Part shown: in pieces, positions 1 through 10,296 of the stretch
Position numbering within the stretch: position 1 is the stretch's first letter
Layout: each line of letters begins with the position of its first letter
Notes under the pieces: generated by a model
What the model saw: the letters and a program-made list of their open reading frames with translations, nothing else
Databases searched by the model: none
Told to the model about the DNA's origin: nothing
Origin: Dicyema japonicum
Taxonomy: Eukaryota; Dicyemida; Rhombozoa; Dicyemidae
Direction: 5' to 3'
DNA length: 22,719 bases
Assembly (NCBI GenBank): GCA_011109175.1
Contig: RDEW01000047.1
Span: 329,322-352,040, forward strand
Program-made: the position numbers and the translations under genes

Positions 1-913
1 TCGTCATTAATTTCTTCAATAAAATTTTGGGTCCATTTAGAATGTCGATAACAGTTTATTGTACTATTTACCTTTGCCCATGCTAGATAAGCATCCTTTA
101 GGCTTATTTCTTTACATGCTTTGGATGATGATTTTCCGAATCAATTTTTTGATAATTTCAAGAAATTTGAATTTATTGAATAGCGTATTTAATGTCTTAA
201 TGACTTTTGGTCCATCGGCTGTAAAACACATGAAACATTTGACAGTAAAAACATTATTTCAATTTGCTGTAAATTTGTAAAAATCTTGTGAGATGGACAT
301 TGGTCAATTACGAGTATATTTTGCGCTTTTCCAATCAAACAAAAATTCCTTTGCAAAGCCCTCGGCCTTTGTAAGAATAATCGCGTCATTAAGAATTCCT
401 CCTCTGGTTTTCATCAGTTTAATCCATGATATGGTATCCTAATCGATTTCATTGAAATTGCATAATAATTCTGAAAAAAAGCAAGGTGGATACAAGTCAT
501 CTAAGGAAGAAGTTCCTCAAGTCATATAAGGATCGTCTTGAAGCAACACGTTTGAAATTCCGGAAAAGATTTCGGACAGTCTAGTAGGCGAAATCCCTGG
601 ATTTTGATCGATAAATTTTATAATTTTGAGTTTTTCAGAATTTTTTAATCATGTACAATTACTTTTCATTAGGACCAACAACACAAAAATGATAATGTCT
701 CGTGTATAAGTATTTTTGAATTAAAAAAAATTCGAGGCTTTTTATTAAAAAAAAGAAAAGAGAGTAAACGGTTATATAGCGGCTGCCATGACTGCGTGGC
801 TATTTCCTCTCAGGATGGAGCGAGATTCGCTCAAATAACCAGCATTAAAAAATAAAAATAATTAAGATAAAAAAATATTTTTAAAAATGCGGCGGATTCG
901 AGAGGTTTTACTG
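1..913 (-). mobile_element. pogo/Tigger-type DNA transposon, internally deleted, cut by the window edge
   Basis: Minus-strand reading gives broken pieces of a pogo-family (Tc1/mariner superfamily) transposase. About 640-550 encodes a CENP-B-like N-terminal helix-turn-helix (KLKIIKFIDQNPGISPTRLS). About 440-360 encodes the second DNA-binding helix region (ILNDAIILTKAEGFAKEF). About 330-190 encodes the catalytic block with NILVIDQCPSHK and VLQPMDQ, whose two aspartates are separated by 30 residues, the DD30D spacing of pogo. The first catalytic D (a NADETG-like motif) is missing, so an internal deletion joins the DNA-binding part to the second catalytic block. Frameshifts and stops occur in each piece, for example just after VLQPMDQ, where the frame moves to VIKTLNTLFNKFKF (ending near 115). 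The terminal repeat is at 889-913; the other end lies outside the window. The protein is not functional. Confidence 0.85.
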
Positions 914-915
914 TA
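889..915 (-). repeat. terminal inverted repeat of the pogo-type element plus TA target site
   Basis: On the minus strand the sequence reads TA then CAGTAAAACCTCTCGAATCC, followed by GCCGC. The opening CAGTAAAACCTCT matches the terminal repeats known from Tigger/pogo elements, and TA is the target duplicated by this superfamily. It sits about 240 bp outside the transposase N-terminus in the correct orientation. Confidence 0.75.
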
Positions 916-2211
916 TTATTCGTAATAATGTAAGATCTTGGAAAATTTTACAATGATAATGTTATGTAAATATTCTGACGACTTTTTTATTATAATTAAC
1001 CCCGGATATACCGAGAAAGTTAACTAATTATTTGTATCAGTTTTCACTGTCACAGGAAGAGTCCTTTACGTCACACATGTATACTCGGAACAAACATAAA
1101 AGCTAAAAGATGTCCATTCATGTTGTGGAATCCCCTCCAATGAAGAGGGGGAGAGCAAATAATCCTTTTTTGTGCCATCCTGGGACTGGGTGTCACCTGA
1201 GACTAGTAGATAACATGACACCACTCTATTAAAAAAGGGGATATGAGGAAAAACAGAATTCTTAGACCATTTGGCCACATAGTACAACATGGTGCCACGT
1301 GAAATTTTTGATCTGACGACTAGACGAGGAAAAATTGTTTGAGATAGTAGCGGGCTAACTGGGCCAGTATTATATCCATGATCACCTTCAAAGGCATTGT
1401 TGCATTAGAAGGATGAGGGAAAACAAAAATTGTTTGAGATAGTAGCGGGCTAACTGGGCCAGTATTATATCCATGATCACCTTCAAAGGCATTGTTGCAT
1501 TAGAAGGATGAGGGAAAACAAAAAAATAGAAAGATCTCTTTGAGGATTCCAAAGATATTATTAGGAGAAAATTAATTTCTACGATAACCAAAAGCAAAAA
1601 GGCGACTATAGTGGAGATATTAAAACCAAGAGAAACAAAACCCTTTTGTTGTTCAACATAAGTAGGATATTTTTCTTTTCGTTTTTCAAGAAATTGTATT
1701 GCCTTCAATTTTATATATATGCGAGGGGTGTTTCTCTCAAAGGAAAGTGAGAATAATTTTGGTGTTGAAAAAGACTGAGAGATTATGCATAGGGTCTGAC
1801 GTCAAGTTAAATAAGGACCAGTGGTGGTGCCAGTTAAAGAGAGAATAGCGACCATCCCTATGAAGGGTTGTGATCTACCTTCACATGTCCAGATGAAGAG
1901 TCCATGCCCTTTGAGGTACTATTTATGCTATTTAAACTTTCCCTCTTCTTTAACCATACATAATTCTGTGATGATAAAAATAATCCATTTATAAAGATGG
2001 TGTTATAATTGCCGAACAGAATTCAGATCCTTTCCGGTTTGAATCTTGCTTCTCCGATTGAAGTTCCTTGCATCTATGATGTTTTCTGGCTTTACGAGTA
2101 ACACCTTAATTGATAATCCACTGATATTAAATTGTCTACTGGAAATTTATAATCATACTTGATACCCTGGATAAATTAATATAGCTGTTCTTTTCCTCTT
2201 AAAATTAAATA
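914..2211. other. no recognisable gene; contains a tandem duplication
   Basis: I recognise no gene here. The longest open stretch (minus, 1708-1388) starts at TTG rather than ATG, runs through both copies of the 95-bp duplication and is rich in hydrophobic residues. I found no domain in it and no convincing small-intron exon chain. A second open stretch (minus, 1290-1066) is likewise unrecognised. TGACGTCA occurs at 1798-1805. Confidence 0.4.
1331..1520. repeat. perfect 95-bp tandem duplication
   Basis: The block beginning AAAATTGTTTGAGATAGTAG at 1331 is repeated at 1426 with a 95-bp period, and the copies look identical. No inverted ends flank it, so it looks like a recent replication or unequal-exchange duplication, or an assembly effect, rather than a transposon. 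Confidence 0.9.
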
Positions 2212-2922
2212 CCGTATTTGCCGAAGTATAAGTCGACCTTTTTCAATCAAAATTGACCTAAAAAAATCGACCTCGACTTGTACACCGAGTCATGAAATTC
2301 AACTTCGTATTCATTGCTTCAAATATGATGGTAATTACTACACTCTCACAAAAGAAAATTTAAATGCAACAACACTGATGTTGCCGTTATTCCTGGTGCA
2401 CTAACAAGTGTTGTGCAGCTACTTGATGTTTCTTTGAACAAGCCGTTCAAAGACAGATTGAGAGAAAATTGGAGTAATTGGATGATAGAAGGCGAAAAGC
2501 AGTTTACTAAAGGGGGAGCTATGAAAGCACCCTCGTTAGAAATAATAACAGGATGGATTAAACAGTCGTGGGATGATGTGTCGCTGTCTACTGTGGAACG
2601 CTCCTTTAAGAAATGCTGCATTTCCAACGCTCTCTATAGGACAGAAGACGACCTTATCTGGGAATAGGAGGAAACTGATGATAAAGAAGACCAAGAAGAT
2701 GCCCTTTATGACAACAAACCTTTATGGAAATGAATGGATGGAACGAGCTTTTTGGAAATAGTGACGATGAAGACGGATTTTTATAATTCTAATTTATTGT
2801 TTCTTAATTAAAAATAAATCACTTTCTAAGAGTGTTCATTGTTGTTAGTCTCTCTCGGCGCGTAATATCACAGGGTTACAAAGTAAATAGTAGGCGGTCG
2901 ACTTATACTCCAACAAATACGG
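2212..2922 (+). mobile_element. deleted pogo/POGK-like DNA transposon with both terminal repeats
   Basis: The left terminal repeat (2212-2238, beginning CCGTATTTGCCGAAGTATAA) is matched in inverted orientation at 2896-2922 (GGTCGACTTATACTCCAACA onward, ending AATACGG). TA dinucleotides at 2210-2211 and 2923-2924 form the target duplication. Between them, about 2365-2667 keeps one open C-terminal transposase segment of about 100 residues, containing VIPGALTSVVQLLDVSLNKP, FTKGGAMKAP and SFKKCCISNAL. This is the signature of the vertebrate/invertebrate POGK-like Tigger lineage: the third catalytic D lies in LLDV, and the region after it ends in DDLIW. The helix-turn-helix and the first two catalytic residues are deleted, so the copy is non-autonomous. 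This terminal repeat differs from that of the element at 1-913, so the two are separate families. Confidence 0.88.
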
Positions 2923-3005
2923 TATATGTCTTCCAAAGTGGAGGTTTTGTATTGAAAGGTTACAAAGTAAATAGTAGGCGGTCGACTTATACTCCGGCAA
3001 ATACG
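2874..3005 (+). repeat. 84-bp tandem duplication of the transposon right end
   Basis: The block GGTTACAAAGTAAATAGTAG followed by GCGGTCGACTTATACTCC occurs at 2874 and again at 2958. The second copy ends GGCAAATACG at 3005 without the final G and TA. It is closer to the left repeat (CCGG where the first copy has CCAA), so the outer copy may be the original end and the inner one a diverged duplicate. Confidence 0.85.
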
Positions 3006-4811
3006 CCTCTACGAAAAAATTGTCTTCAATCCCACTTATGAAATTAATGCGACCAGTTAAGCCTAATATATTACATTATTAATGCACTTTCGCTATACAA
3101 CAACGTCATCCTCCATTTTCTTATGTCACAGGTAAGTTCTATTTATTTAATAACCCCGAGAAGGGACTACCAAGAAATAAGGAGTAAACCAACTAATTAA
3201 GTGATTATTAGGTAAGCTCTAGTAGTCTATGAATTCACCAGGGACGTCAGTTGTACTTTTTGTGATGTTATTGCCTCTCACATTCTCACTTTTCTATAGT
3301 ATTCAACTATGACATCCGTTAGTTCATTCTGATGCCAGGTTTATAGGTAGGCCATTGAGTTTAGTACCCAGATGCTTCTTTTACTCATGGCTACACTTGC
3401 AGTCTTTAAACTGTCCAGATTATAATGTTATGAATGTAAGAAACCGACATATTACAAAGTCTATTTGGTTATAGATTTGATAACCTGGCCATCAGATATG
3501 TCCGCTGGGTACAAGAAACCATTATTTTCTGTATAAACCATTATTTTCTATAGAATTCATCTCAATCCACCCACTGTGGGGTGAATAATTGTTAGATAAC
3601 TTTTAGGAAGAATCATTTATTTTGAGTTGTAGCAATCCAACTCAGTCATTAATTCTCCAATATTGTGATATATCGGAAGTCAGATCATTCCTAATCCCAA
3701 GCAACTTGGTGGGAAGATTAGACAATACTCTCAAGTCAACTGGCCAGTTTACCAACTCAACCAACTATTACATATTGAATTTATGAATAAACAATAAGTA
3801 TGCTTAAACAGATTAATTATTAGATATTAAATAATGCTAATAAAAAAGTATCTCAATCTTCTTAATAAAAAAGTATCCGTTGATAAAATAGATTACAATA
3901 ATTACAGAAAGAGTTGTTTTTTCATGTTTAATATATTTATGGTGTTAAATATAGTTTTTCGATTACCTTCCAATGATATCACAAGCATTGTAATCTCTTA
4001 AAGGAATTTGTTTTTCTCGATAAGAGGATGTGTGATCACTACAAGAAAACAATTATTTGATCACTATATGTGGCAAAATTTTAGACAGAATGCATCCGCA
4101 GAGAACTCTCGATCCTGTATGACGCTCCAGTAAAAATTAAGATATGAGAAGGAGAGATGACTAACTTGTATGCTTCTCCAGTTGATCTTGGCTACGTAAA
4201 TTATGGATCCAATTAACTCATAATAACTATTATAATCGGTGACGTCATTATCAATATTTCGTTGTTGCGAATGTGCATAATCATTGATGCTATGCTAGTA
4301 ATAGACTTTGAATTAATTCAACAAAAATCTAATCCGGGTTGTTTATGTCAATTATAATAAAGCTACAAACAATTTTCATAGAGACAGCTGAAGGCATAAG
4401 TCTCTTTAATAGACTGGGACGTCACGGGTACACTCAAAAGCCGTAATCTCATTGTCTCCTACCACGAGAGCTAACACAGTGTCAATTATTTGGATGGGGA
4501 TAGTCAGAACTTAACCTGATTTAAAGGAATTGGAGTGCTACAACTCAGAGCGCAATCTATAGACCTTAAAATAATCAATTAGACTATTCAAAATGGATCA
4601 ACTTACGTTAATCAAATTGAACCTTGAAATTATCTAAAAAAAGACAGGCCATATGGTGATATCAATAGTAATTTGGAGAATTAATAATGTTGATTGAGCA
4701 TTCATTGTGGTTATAGATTACTTAGCAGAGAGCACTGAGTGATATTGACGTTCAAATCAATTTAATATAAACCAGTAAAGTATGTTTAATATTCAAGTTT
4801 AAGTATAAAAA
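3006..4811. other. AT-rich intergenic region, nothing recognised
   Basis: No protein or RNA gene was recognised on either strand, including attempts to join short ORFs across 20-30 nt introns. A small tandem repeat of ACCATTATTTTCT lies near 3517-3550. A perfect TGACGTCA palindrome lies at 4240-4247, and GACGTC hexamers near 3243 and 4419. The minus-strand ATTAAA at 4785-4790 serves the neighbouring RING gene. Confidence 0.4.
4785..4790 (-). promoter_or_regulatory. candidate polyadenylation signal ATTAAA of the RING gene
   Basis: ATTAAA on the minus strand begins 22 nt after the RING-gene stop codon, the usual place for a cleavage signal in a genome with very short UTRs. Confidence 0.45.
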
Positions 4812-5715
4812 TCAATTTGGCCTGTAAACAATCTCACTAACAGTCGAGACAGAATCCGAATCAAAATATGATCGTATGTGGTAAGGAAAGTACTGTGGTC
4901 CATCAATATTACTCCTAAAGTGATGACCTGGTCCATAATACGTATGCATTAAATGTCTTCTCATTGGTGACCGAGAGTAATACCTAACACTAAGCATTAA
5001 TTACACATAAACTGATGAAATGTATTAATTTGGCACATATCCAATAAATTTCTCCAATCAACACGGGGATCTACCATAATAACAAATACTACCATATGGA
5101 ACACGTGCTCTACGTCTGTTATTAGAGTGGACCACATTATTTAATGTTGAAATGTGTGGTTTACGACAACTTTTCCTTTCAGAAATAGATTCATCACGTC
5201 CATTTTTAAATACACCTCCAACAGAGTCGACAATATGTTCAATGTAGTTATTAATGATAGCAGACGGACAGTATCCTGTGATTGGACTCCTGCAGAGAGG
5301 ACAACAATTTGAGTTGTCTAGTTGTGTTTGAGCAGTCCATTCCTCGACACAGGAACGACAGAATGAATGTGAACAGTTGAGAGTAACAGCCTTCATTAAA
5401 TTAATGAGGCCATTACATCAATAAAAATTAGCTGACAAACGGTGCAGGTCATTTCCTTTTGAAGCGTGGATATTAGTAGACTGCACGATTCTTCAGATAT
5501 TTTAGGAGTCGATTTCTTAAGATGCATCAAATTTTGTTGCAATTCACATTTCTAATAAGGTCATATATAAGCAATATTGGACAGCTGAAATTACTAATTC
5601 TGACCGCATTATATTCAATTAATTTTCCTACCTTTAAATGAGCCTTTAATCCATGACGTTTTGATAAAGCTTGTAGTCTTTTGTAGCTTAGTTTCATTAT
5701 CTCTGTTCTCTCCAT
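4812..5715 (-). CDS. RNF8-like C3HC4 RING-finger protein with SAP-like N-terminus, five exons
   Basis: Likely ubiquitin E3 ligase. The model is join(5548-5715, 5417-5515, 5093-5390, 5007-5070, 4812-4983), about 266 residues. The introns are 26 nt (5391-5416), 22 nt (5071-5092), 23 nt (4984-5006) and a less certain 32 nt (5516-5547). The N-terminus MKLSYKRLQALSKRHGLKAH resembles a SAP-type DNA-binding motif (compare NUSAP1). A full C3HC4 RING follows: TCTVC, then AVTLNCSHSFCRSCVEEW after splicing, then CCPLC. The RING and the helix after it (AIINNYIEHIVDS) resemble RNF8, but no FHA domain is present. The C-terminal tail is rich in Arg, Tyr and Ser. The loop between the sixth and seventh zinc ligands is longer than usual. 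ATG at 5715 was chosen because a TATA-like box lies 37 nt upstream. The start exon and its junction to the RING exon are the weak points. Confidence 0.75.
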
Positions 5716-5751
5716 CTTCTGGATATTCTAACAATTAAAACGGCAAAATAG

Positions 5752-5759
5752 TATTTATA
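5752..5759 (-). promoter_or_regulatory. TATA-like box upstream of the RING gene
   Basis: TATAAATA on the minus strand would place transcription start near 5728, only about 13 nt before the ATG at 5715. An alternative reading is that GTTTTAATTGTTAGAATATC followed by CAG is a 23-nt intron ending 3 nt before the ATG. The two readings conflict and only one can hold. Confidence 0.35.
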
Positions 5760-7559
5760 GGAACAAATGGCGTAGATTACAGTCATTATTTTTACAAAAT
5801 AGCACATTATAATCTCATTAGACTACATAATCACAAGCATTTCCATAATTACACCAACACTATTAGATTTGATTGTAAATTAAATAAAAAATATTTATTA
5901 CTTTATGGGTAGATGATAAATATTATTTTATAAATTTAATTAACTTTTAATAAATTATATACTCATGTTTATGCTTGCACTAAACGATCATTTATTGTGA
6001 TCAATTTATGGACTATCCAAATTATCAAACGTAATTAATTTGATTTGTTTCTATGGTTTTTTCCAATCGTTAATGCGGAACATCAATTTTAATGGAATCC
6101 TTTATTAGCAGGATCACTATGAGTCATTAATGTTGAGGTTCTTATGATTTATGGAAATTTAATGATCGATACATTTGGGCAATTTCCTACAATAATCAAT
6201 CAAGCATTGACTTGTTTAGATTATTTAGTTATCCAATTATTAATTTTTGGGTTTTAATAATTGGGCTAATGTTAATTTCAACCAAAAAGAAAATCTAAAT
6301 CAGAAAATCCTAAAGACTCTTATATTCTCGTTATTACAAGAGATTCTATTAACTTTTATGAGGAGAACGTGCTTTTATTTTGTGAGAACGTGATGAAGCT
6401 TGAATCTGACGTCATGTGGTTCTTTATTGCCGACCTTGTGATATTCCTAAGAGGATATCAGTCGTGGCATGTTTATCATGAATGATGTAATTATGTTGTT
6501 TGCTGTTTTACTGATAAAATTCCTGTGGGTTGAGCTTACTGAATAATACTTAATGATTTAGTATGTGTTCTTATAATGCCTATTAAACAAAATTATTAGG
6601 TTTTTTTATATTTTACACTTATTCATTAAATATTGGGCTAAATAGCTAGCACATCTGATCACTTGGCCATAAACAACATGGTACTTATTGCCTAAAATAT
6701 ATTGTCTTCTCAGTTTTTCATCGACAGTGCAAAAAAGGTCTTACCACTGTCTTAGATAGTAATGGGATTTTATCACTTCCACAGGATCACTGGATTAATA
6801 AAAAAGAATTTCCTTAGCTAAATAGCCGATAAATGTATAAAACTTGATCACAACAACCATTGAAGAGTAAATTTGAATTTTCAGATCTTCAAGTTTACTT
6901 GACCCACTTCAGCTGTCGTCACCATTCTAGTTTGCATTTAAGCAAGTTGAGGGGAGGAAATTGTGGGCAACAAACGAATATGTTCTTTAACAAGTTGAGC
7001 AAAGAAATTCAGTGACAACTTATGAGTAGGACCTGTGTGAGAGTCGTTTGATTTTCTAAGCGAAAGTTAAAGACTCCCACCATTGGGGAGACGATTATAG
7101 AAATAGTCGATAATATCCTCAGAAAATTCCGTTTAATATGATTGTAAGTAATCCTCCCCTGACTATTTCATGATTATTATGACTGATAACGGAGAAAGGA
7201 AGTTGGTGTTACTTCTAGACTCTTGCAATAATAAATATAGACATAGAATTTCTAAATTAAGGATCTTGTTCCTGATTTATACTCAGTTTTTTAATTAGGT
7301 CTGGGATTGGTGACTCCTTATTAGCATAGACCACCCTTGAGTGTCATTACGTTTGAAAAATAGGGAAAACGTGATTAAGAGGAGAATTAACGTCGTATTG
7401 CTGCCAGATCACAAAATTTTTACAAATCAGGGATTAAGAAAAGTTAATGAATGGTAATTCGTCACAAAAGTTTATTGAGACTTTATTGATTTTCTAGTTC
7501 TTTAGAGTGTCCACGTACAAAATTGGATGTTTTCCCGGAACATTAAACCAATTTTCAAA
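5760..7559. other. AT-rich intergenic region, nothing recognised
   Basis: About 1.8 kb without a recognisable gene. A perfect TGACGTCA palindrome lies at 6407-6414. The right part (about 7100-7560) may hold further decayed sequence of the neighbouring minus-strand LINE, but no conserved reverse transcriptase motif could be read. Confidence 0.4.
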
Positions 7560-8701
7560 GTAGGCCGCTATGCATTCAACTTATCGATTGGGTTTGTCAA
7601 AAGTTTTCCATCACCGTCCTGTTTTATCTTGACTTCTTATTTCTTTCGGTTGCTCAGTTTGTAGGAGTTTTCTGTACTTCGAGATGATCAATTTTTATTT
7701 GCAGTAACTTTTTATCGTAATTCCTATCAAGTGTCTTTTGTACTTTTTCCTTTTGTTCTTTTACAATGTCTACCTCAGGGCAAGTTTTATCTTGAGTAAG
7801 GGTCATTATCATTTTATTAACCGTAAAGTCCAAGGACAGTCCACATACCTTCAGGAGAAATTCATTGCTATAATTTTCTAAATATAAATTTGATAGTTTT
7901 CACCATTCTGTGTCTATTTGCATAGTTGTTTTGTCTTGAATCTTCTGACCTCTGTCACGGGCTCTATTCGCTGCTTATTTTCATAAGAAAACGAGTGGAG
8001 ACAATTTTTGGTCCGACAGTCTCCGCTCTTCCATACAACCAGATTCCCGTAGAATCCATTTTTCTTCTCTGATGTAGTCTATTTGATTAAAGATGTTGAT
8101 TATTTTCCCTGTGGTACAAATTCTTCCAATCCATTTAGTTTATGACGAGAGGGTTGTTGAAAGCAGTTGTTGCATAAAAAACTAAATACTTGGCAGAGGT
8201 TAGCCATTGTCAATCCAGGGATCCTACTGATTCCTCTTCCATGCCGAACTCCTACCTTTGCATTTGAGTCTCCTGCAAAGGATCGAATTTCAGTCATTGC
8301 TCTCCTCAATTCTTTGTAGAAGTAGTCTTTTCATAACACTATGTAGAGAATAGACATTTATGATTGTATTAAACCTTATCGAATCTTTATAAGGTTCCGT
8401 TTTAATTATATTCCACAGATCTTGTCATTAACTTTCCAGTATCTGTACAAACGTGGAATAATGTCCTTATGCATAACAAAACCATAACCATAATGTCTTG
8501 AATCCAAGGGGAGCAGCATTGAGACATAGTTTCCATGCTCTTCGTACAATCCATCGACCAGTTTCCTTCAATCTGTATACAGACCCGCCATTTTTTGAAT
8601 GTCCGAACACAGAATGTGTCTCTGTCACATTTTTCAAGTCTTCTAGTGTTGAAAATAAAAAGGGTTAGTTCTTTTTGAAGTTTCAAACGCTTTTTAGACA
8701 T
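7560..8701 (-). mobile_element. LINE (CR1/RTE-like) endonuclease region, heavily decayed
   Basis: Minus-strand reading recovers an apurinic-type endonuclease in several frames. It starts near 8690 with FIFNTRRLEK (corresponding to the TWNVRTL motif). It continues near 8420-8500 with a GYGFVMHKD-like segment and at about 8350-8380 with RFNTIINVYSLHS. At 8100-8309 it has ELRRAMTEIRSFAGDSNAKV, where GDSNAKVG corresponds to the GDFNAKVG catalytic motif. Near 8060-8130 it reads TGKIINIFNQIDYI, corresponding to the substrate-binding NQIDYI. Further on, about 7590-7630 encodes a KQDGDGKLLTNP motif typical of the linker before the reverse transcriptase. At least four frame changes and several stops exclude function. 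Confidence 0.8.
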
Positions 8702-8933
8702 GTGTGCAATAGAGACACGTTATCAGAACATTCTTCTGTCTAAAGATAAGAAGGATTATAACTAATTTTTCTATACTCATAGATGTCGATATGTTGCATT
8801 CTTTGTTTGACATCCTGGTTGTCTCAATCGAGAGAGACCTGGAATCTGTTATCAGCAAAAGTTCAGTATAGAGAGGTCGCGAAGATCTAAATTAGACAAT
8901 AATGGTAATAATAGCGACCTTTGGGACACACTA

Positions 8934-9420
8934 TTAGGTAGAAAAAGACAGACAGATTTTGTTCATTTTAGACAGACGCGTCATGCGTGCTCTTGAAGCT
9001 GCAGGCTTCCAGGCAGCACTGGAGCCCGTGGGATTGGACCGCGGAGACGGGAAAAGACCGAATAGGTTAACTATCTTTCCGTTCACTGAGGGAAAATCGC
9101 TCGTATGGGACTGCACTGTTGTGGATTCTTTCTCGAACTCGATGATACTCAGGTCGGCGCAGTCTGCTGGATTGGCAGCCGAAATCGAGATTAAAAATAT
9201 GGCGAAATTGGGGACCGCTACCGTTTTGTACTGGTGGCAATTGAGACGTCTGCTACGGCCAGAAGTATCACAGCCTCTTTCCTGAAGGAAATCGGGGGGA
9301 AATTGGCCTACCGCAAGAAAGACGTACGGGAAGCGGTCTGGTTGAGGCAACGAATTGGGATCGCAGTTGTCCGCGGAAACGCTTACTCCGTAATGTCAGC
9401 AGCCGCTCTCCCCCATAGTT
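8934..9420 (+). mobile_element. 5'-truncated non-LTR retrotransposon, C-terminal region
   Basis: This block is visibly GC-richer than its surroundings. From 8959 it encodes a 108-residue open segment with GFQAALEPVGLDRGDGKRPN, LTIFPFTEGKSLVWDCTVVD and EIEIKNMAKLGT. After a frame change near 9230 it continues as VAIETSATARSITASFLKEI and ends RQRIGIAVVRGNAYSVMSAA. This order matches the C-terminal region after the reverse transcriptase in a family of animal retroelements (PDG...FP...G..LVWD.TC, then VETLG..., then QRISLAIQRGNA). Spaced D/E/K residues suggest a nuclease-like fold, which is inference. One frameshift breaks it, and the absence of the reverse transcriptase indicates 5' truncation. 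The open minus-strand frame over the same bases is a shadow. Confidence 0.78.
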
Positions 9421-9518
9421 AATAAATAATATTTTATTGTATTTAATAAAATAAGTCCATTTAAGTATGTAAATAAATTTAAATTGAACACATTATTTTT
9501 TAGTGTGAATATATATAT

Positions 9519-10284
9519 ATGCCAATATATACTCCCACAAACCAGAAAAGATTGACCAATGTAACATCTATAAAAATGAAGAAGAATGGAAAGAGATTTG
9601 AAATAGCCTGTTATCCCAACAAAATAAATGCATGGAGGAATAAAATGTAGTTAGATTACTAATACCAGAGAAAAGGAAATCGACAATGTACTGCAAACAA
9701 CCACCATATTCACAAATGTGTCAAAAGGGGAAGTCGCAAAAAGGGACCAAGTTAAGTCTGCTTTTGGGGAAATGAGTGACCTTGAAGTGTGCAAACTAAT
9801 ATTATCATCTGGGGACTTTAAGGACAACGAAAAGGAACGAACCAACAAAAATCAAAATTCGTATCGTGCAGTGGCGACGTTGGTCAGTGAGAAGTGTTTT
9901 AACCCTCAAACGAAGTTGCCTTATCCAGTCTCCACCATCGATAAGATCATGTCCACCAAACTACACTTTTCCGTCAATCCCAATCAGTCCATAAAACAAC
10001 AGGCAGTCCAAGTAATCAGGAAGATAAAAGAACTCAACATAATTCCCGTAGAAAGGGCTGGAATGCTCATCAAGGTGACATTTGATGGTATTGACGACAA
10101 TCTTATTCAATCAGTGATAGACTTGTCTACTCAAGTTGTTACTCGTGATATCACTCAATTGGTACTTTTATGGATTATTTAGACGGTTGTTGTGGAACCT
10201 GAGGTTTATAGGCAGGTCCTCTCATTGGTGGAGCCTGTTAGAGGATGTTCTGTTGAAATTATTAATTCTAATTTTGTTGAATAA
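9519..10284 (+). CDS. SBDS: SBDS ribosome maturation protein, three exons
   Basis: SBDS works with the GTPase EFL1 to release eIF6 from pre-60S ribosomal subunits in the cytoplasm. The model is join(9519-9646, 9669-10161, 10183-10284), 240 residues against about 250 in human. The N-terminus [15 protein letters not shown] and [12 protein letters not shown] match the SBDS N-terminal domain. [36 protein letters not shown] and [17 protein letters not shown] match the central three-helix domain and the start of the third domain. Intron 1 (22 nt, GTAGTTAGATTACTAATACC then AG) contains a TACTAAT branch-site-like motif and splits an Ile codon inside the conserved [14 protein letters not shown] stretch. 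Intron 2 (21 nt) is in frame but ends in a TAG that would stop the protein. After it the C-terminus reads [18 protein letters not shown]. No damage is seen. A splice-acceptor-like TTATTTTTTAG lies 16 nt before the ATG. Confidence 0.95.
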
Positions 10285-10285
10285 A
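10280..10285 (+). promoter_or_regulatory. AATAAA overlapping the SBDS stop codon
   Basis: AATAAA spans the last two bases of the final Glu codon, the TAA stop and one further base. Cleavage 10-30 nt downstream would fall at or just after the start codon of the next gene at 10297. Confidence 0.5.
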
Positions 10286-10296
10286 TTATTGTTACC

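Noticed and set aside
1388-1708. 106-codon hydrophobic minus-strand frame
   Set aside because: It starts at TTG, spans a tandem duplication and shows no domain; not supported as a gene.
2346-2761. minus-strand 93-codon and plus-strand 62-codon frames
   Set aside because: They overlap the transposase frame at 2365-2667, which has clear pogo homology.
8934-9350. 138-codon open frame on the minus strand
   Set aside because: It is the reverse of the GC-rich retroelement coding segment at 8959-9420, whose plus-strand reading matches a known family; the minus reading matches nothing.
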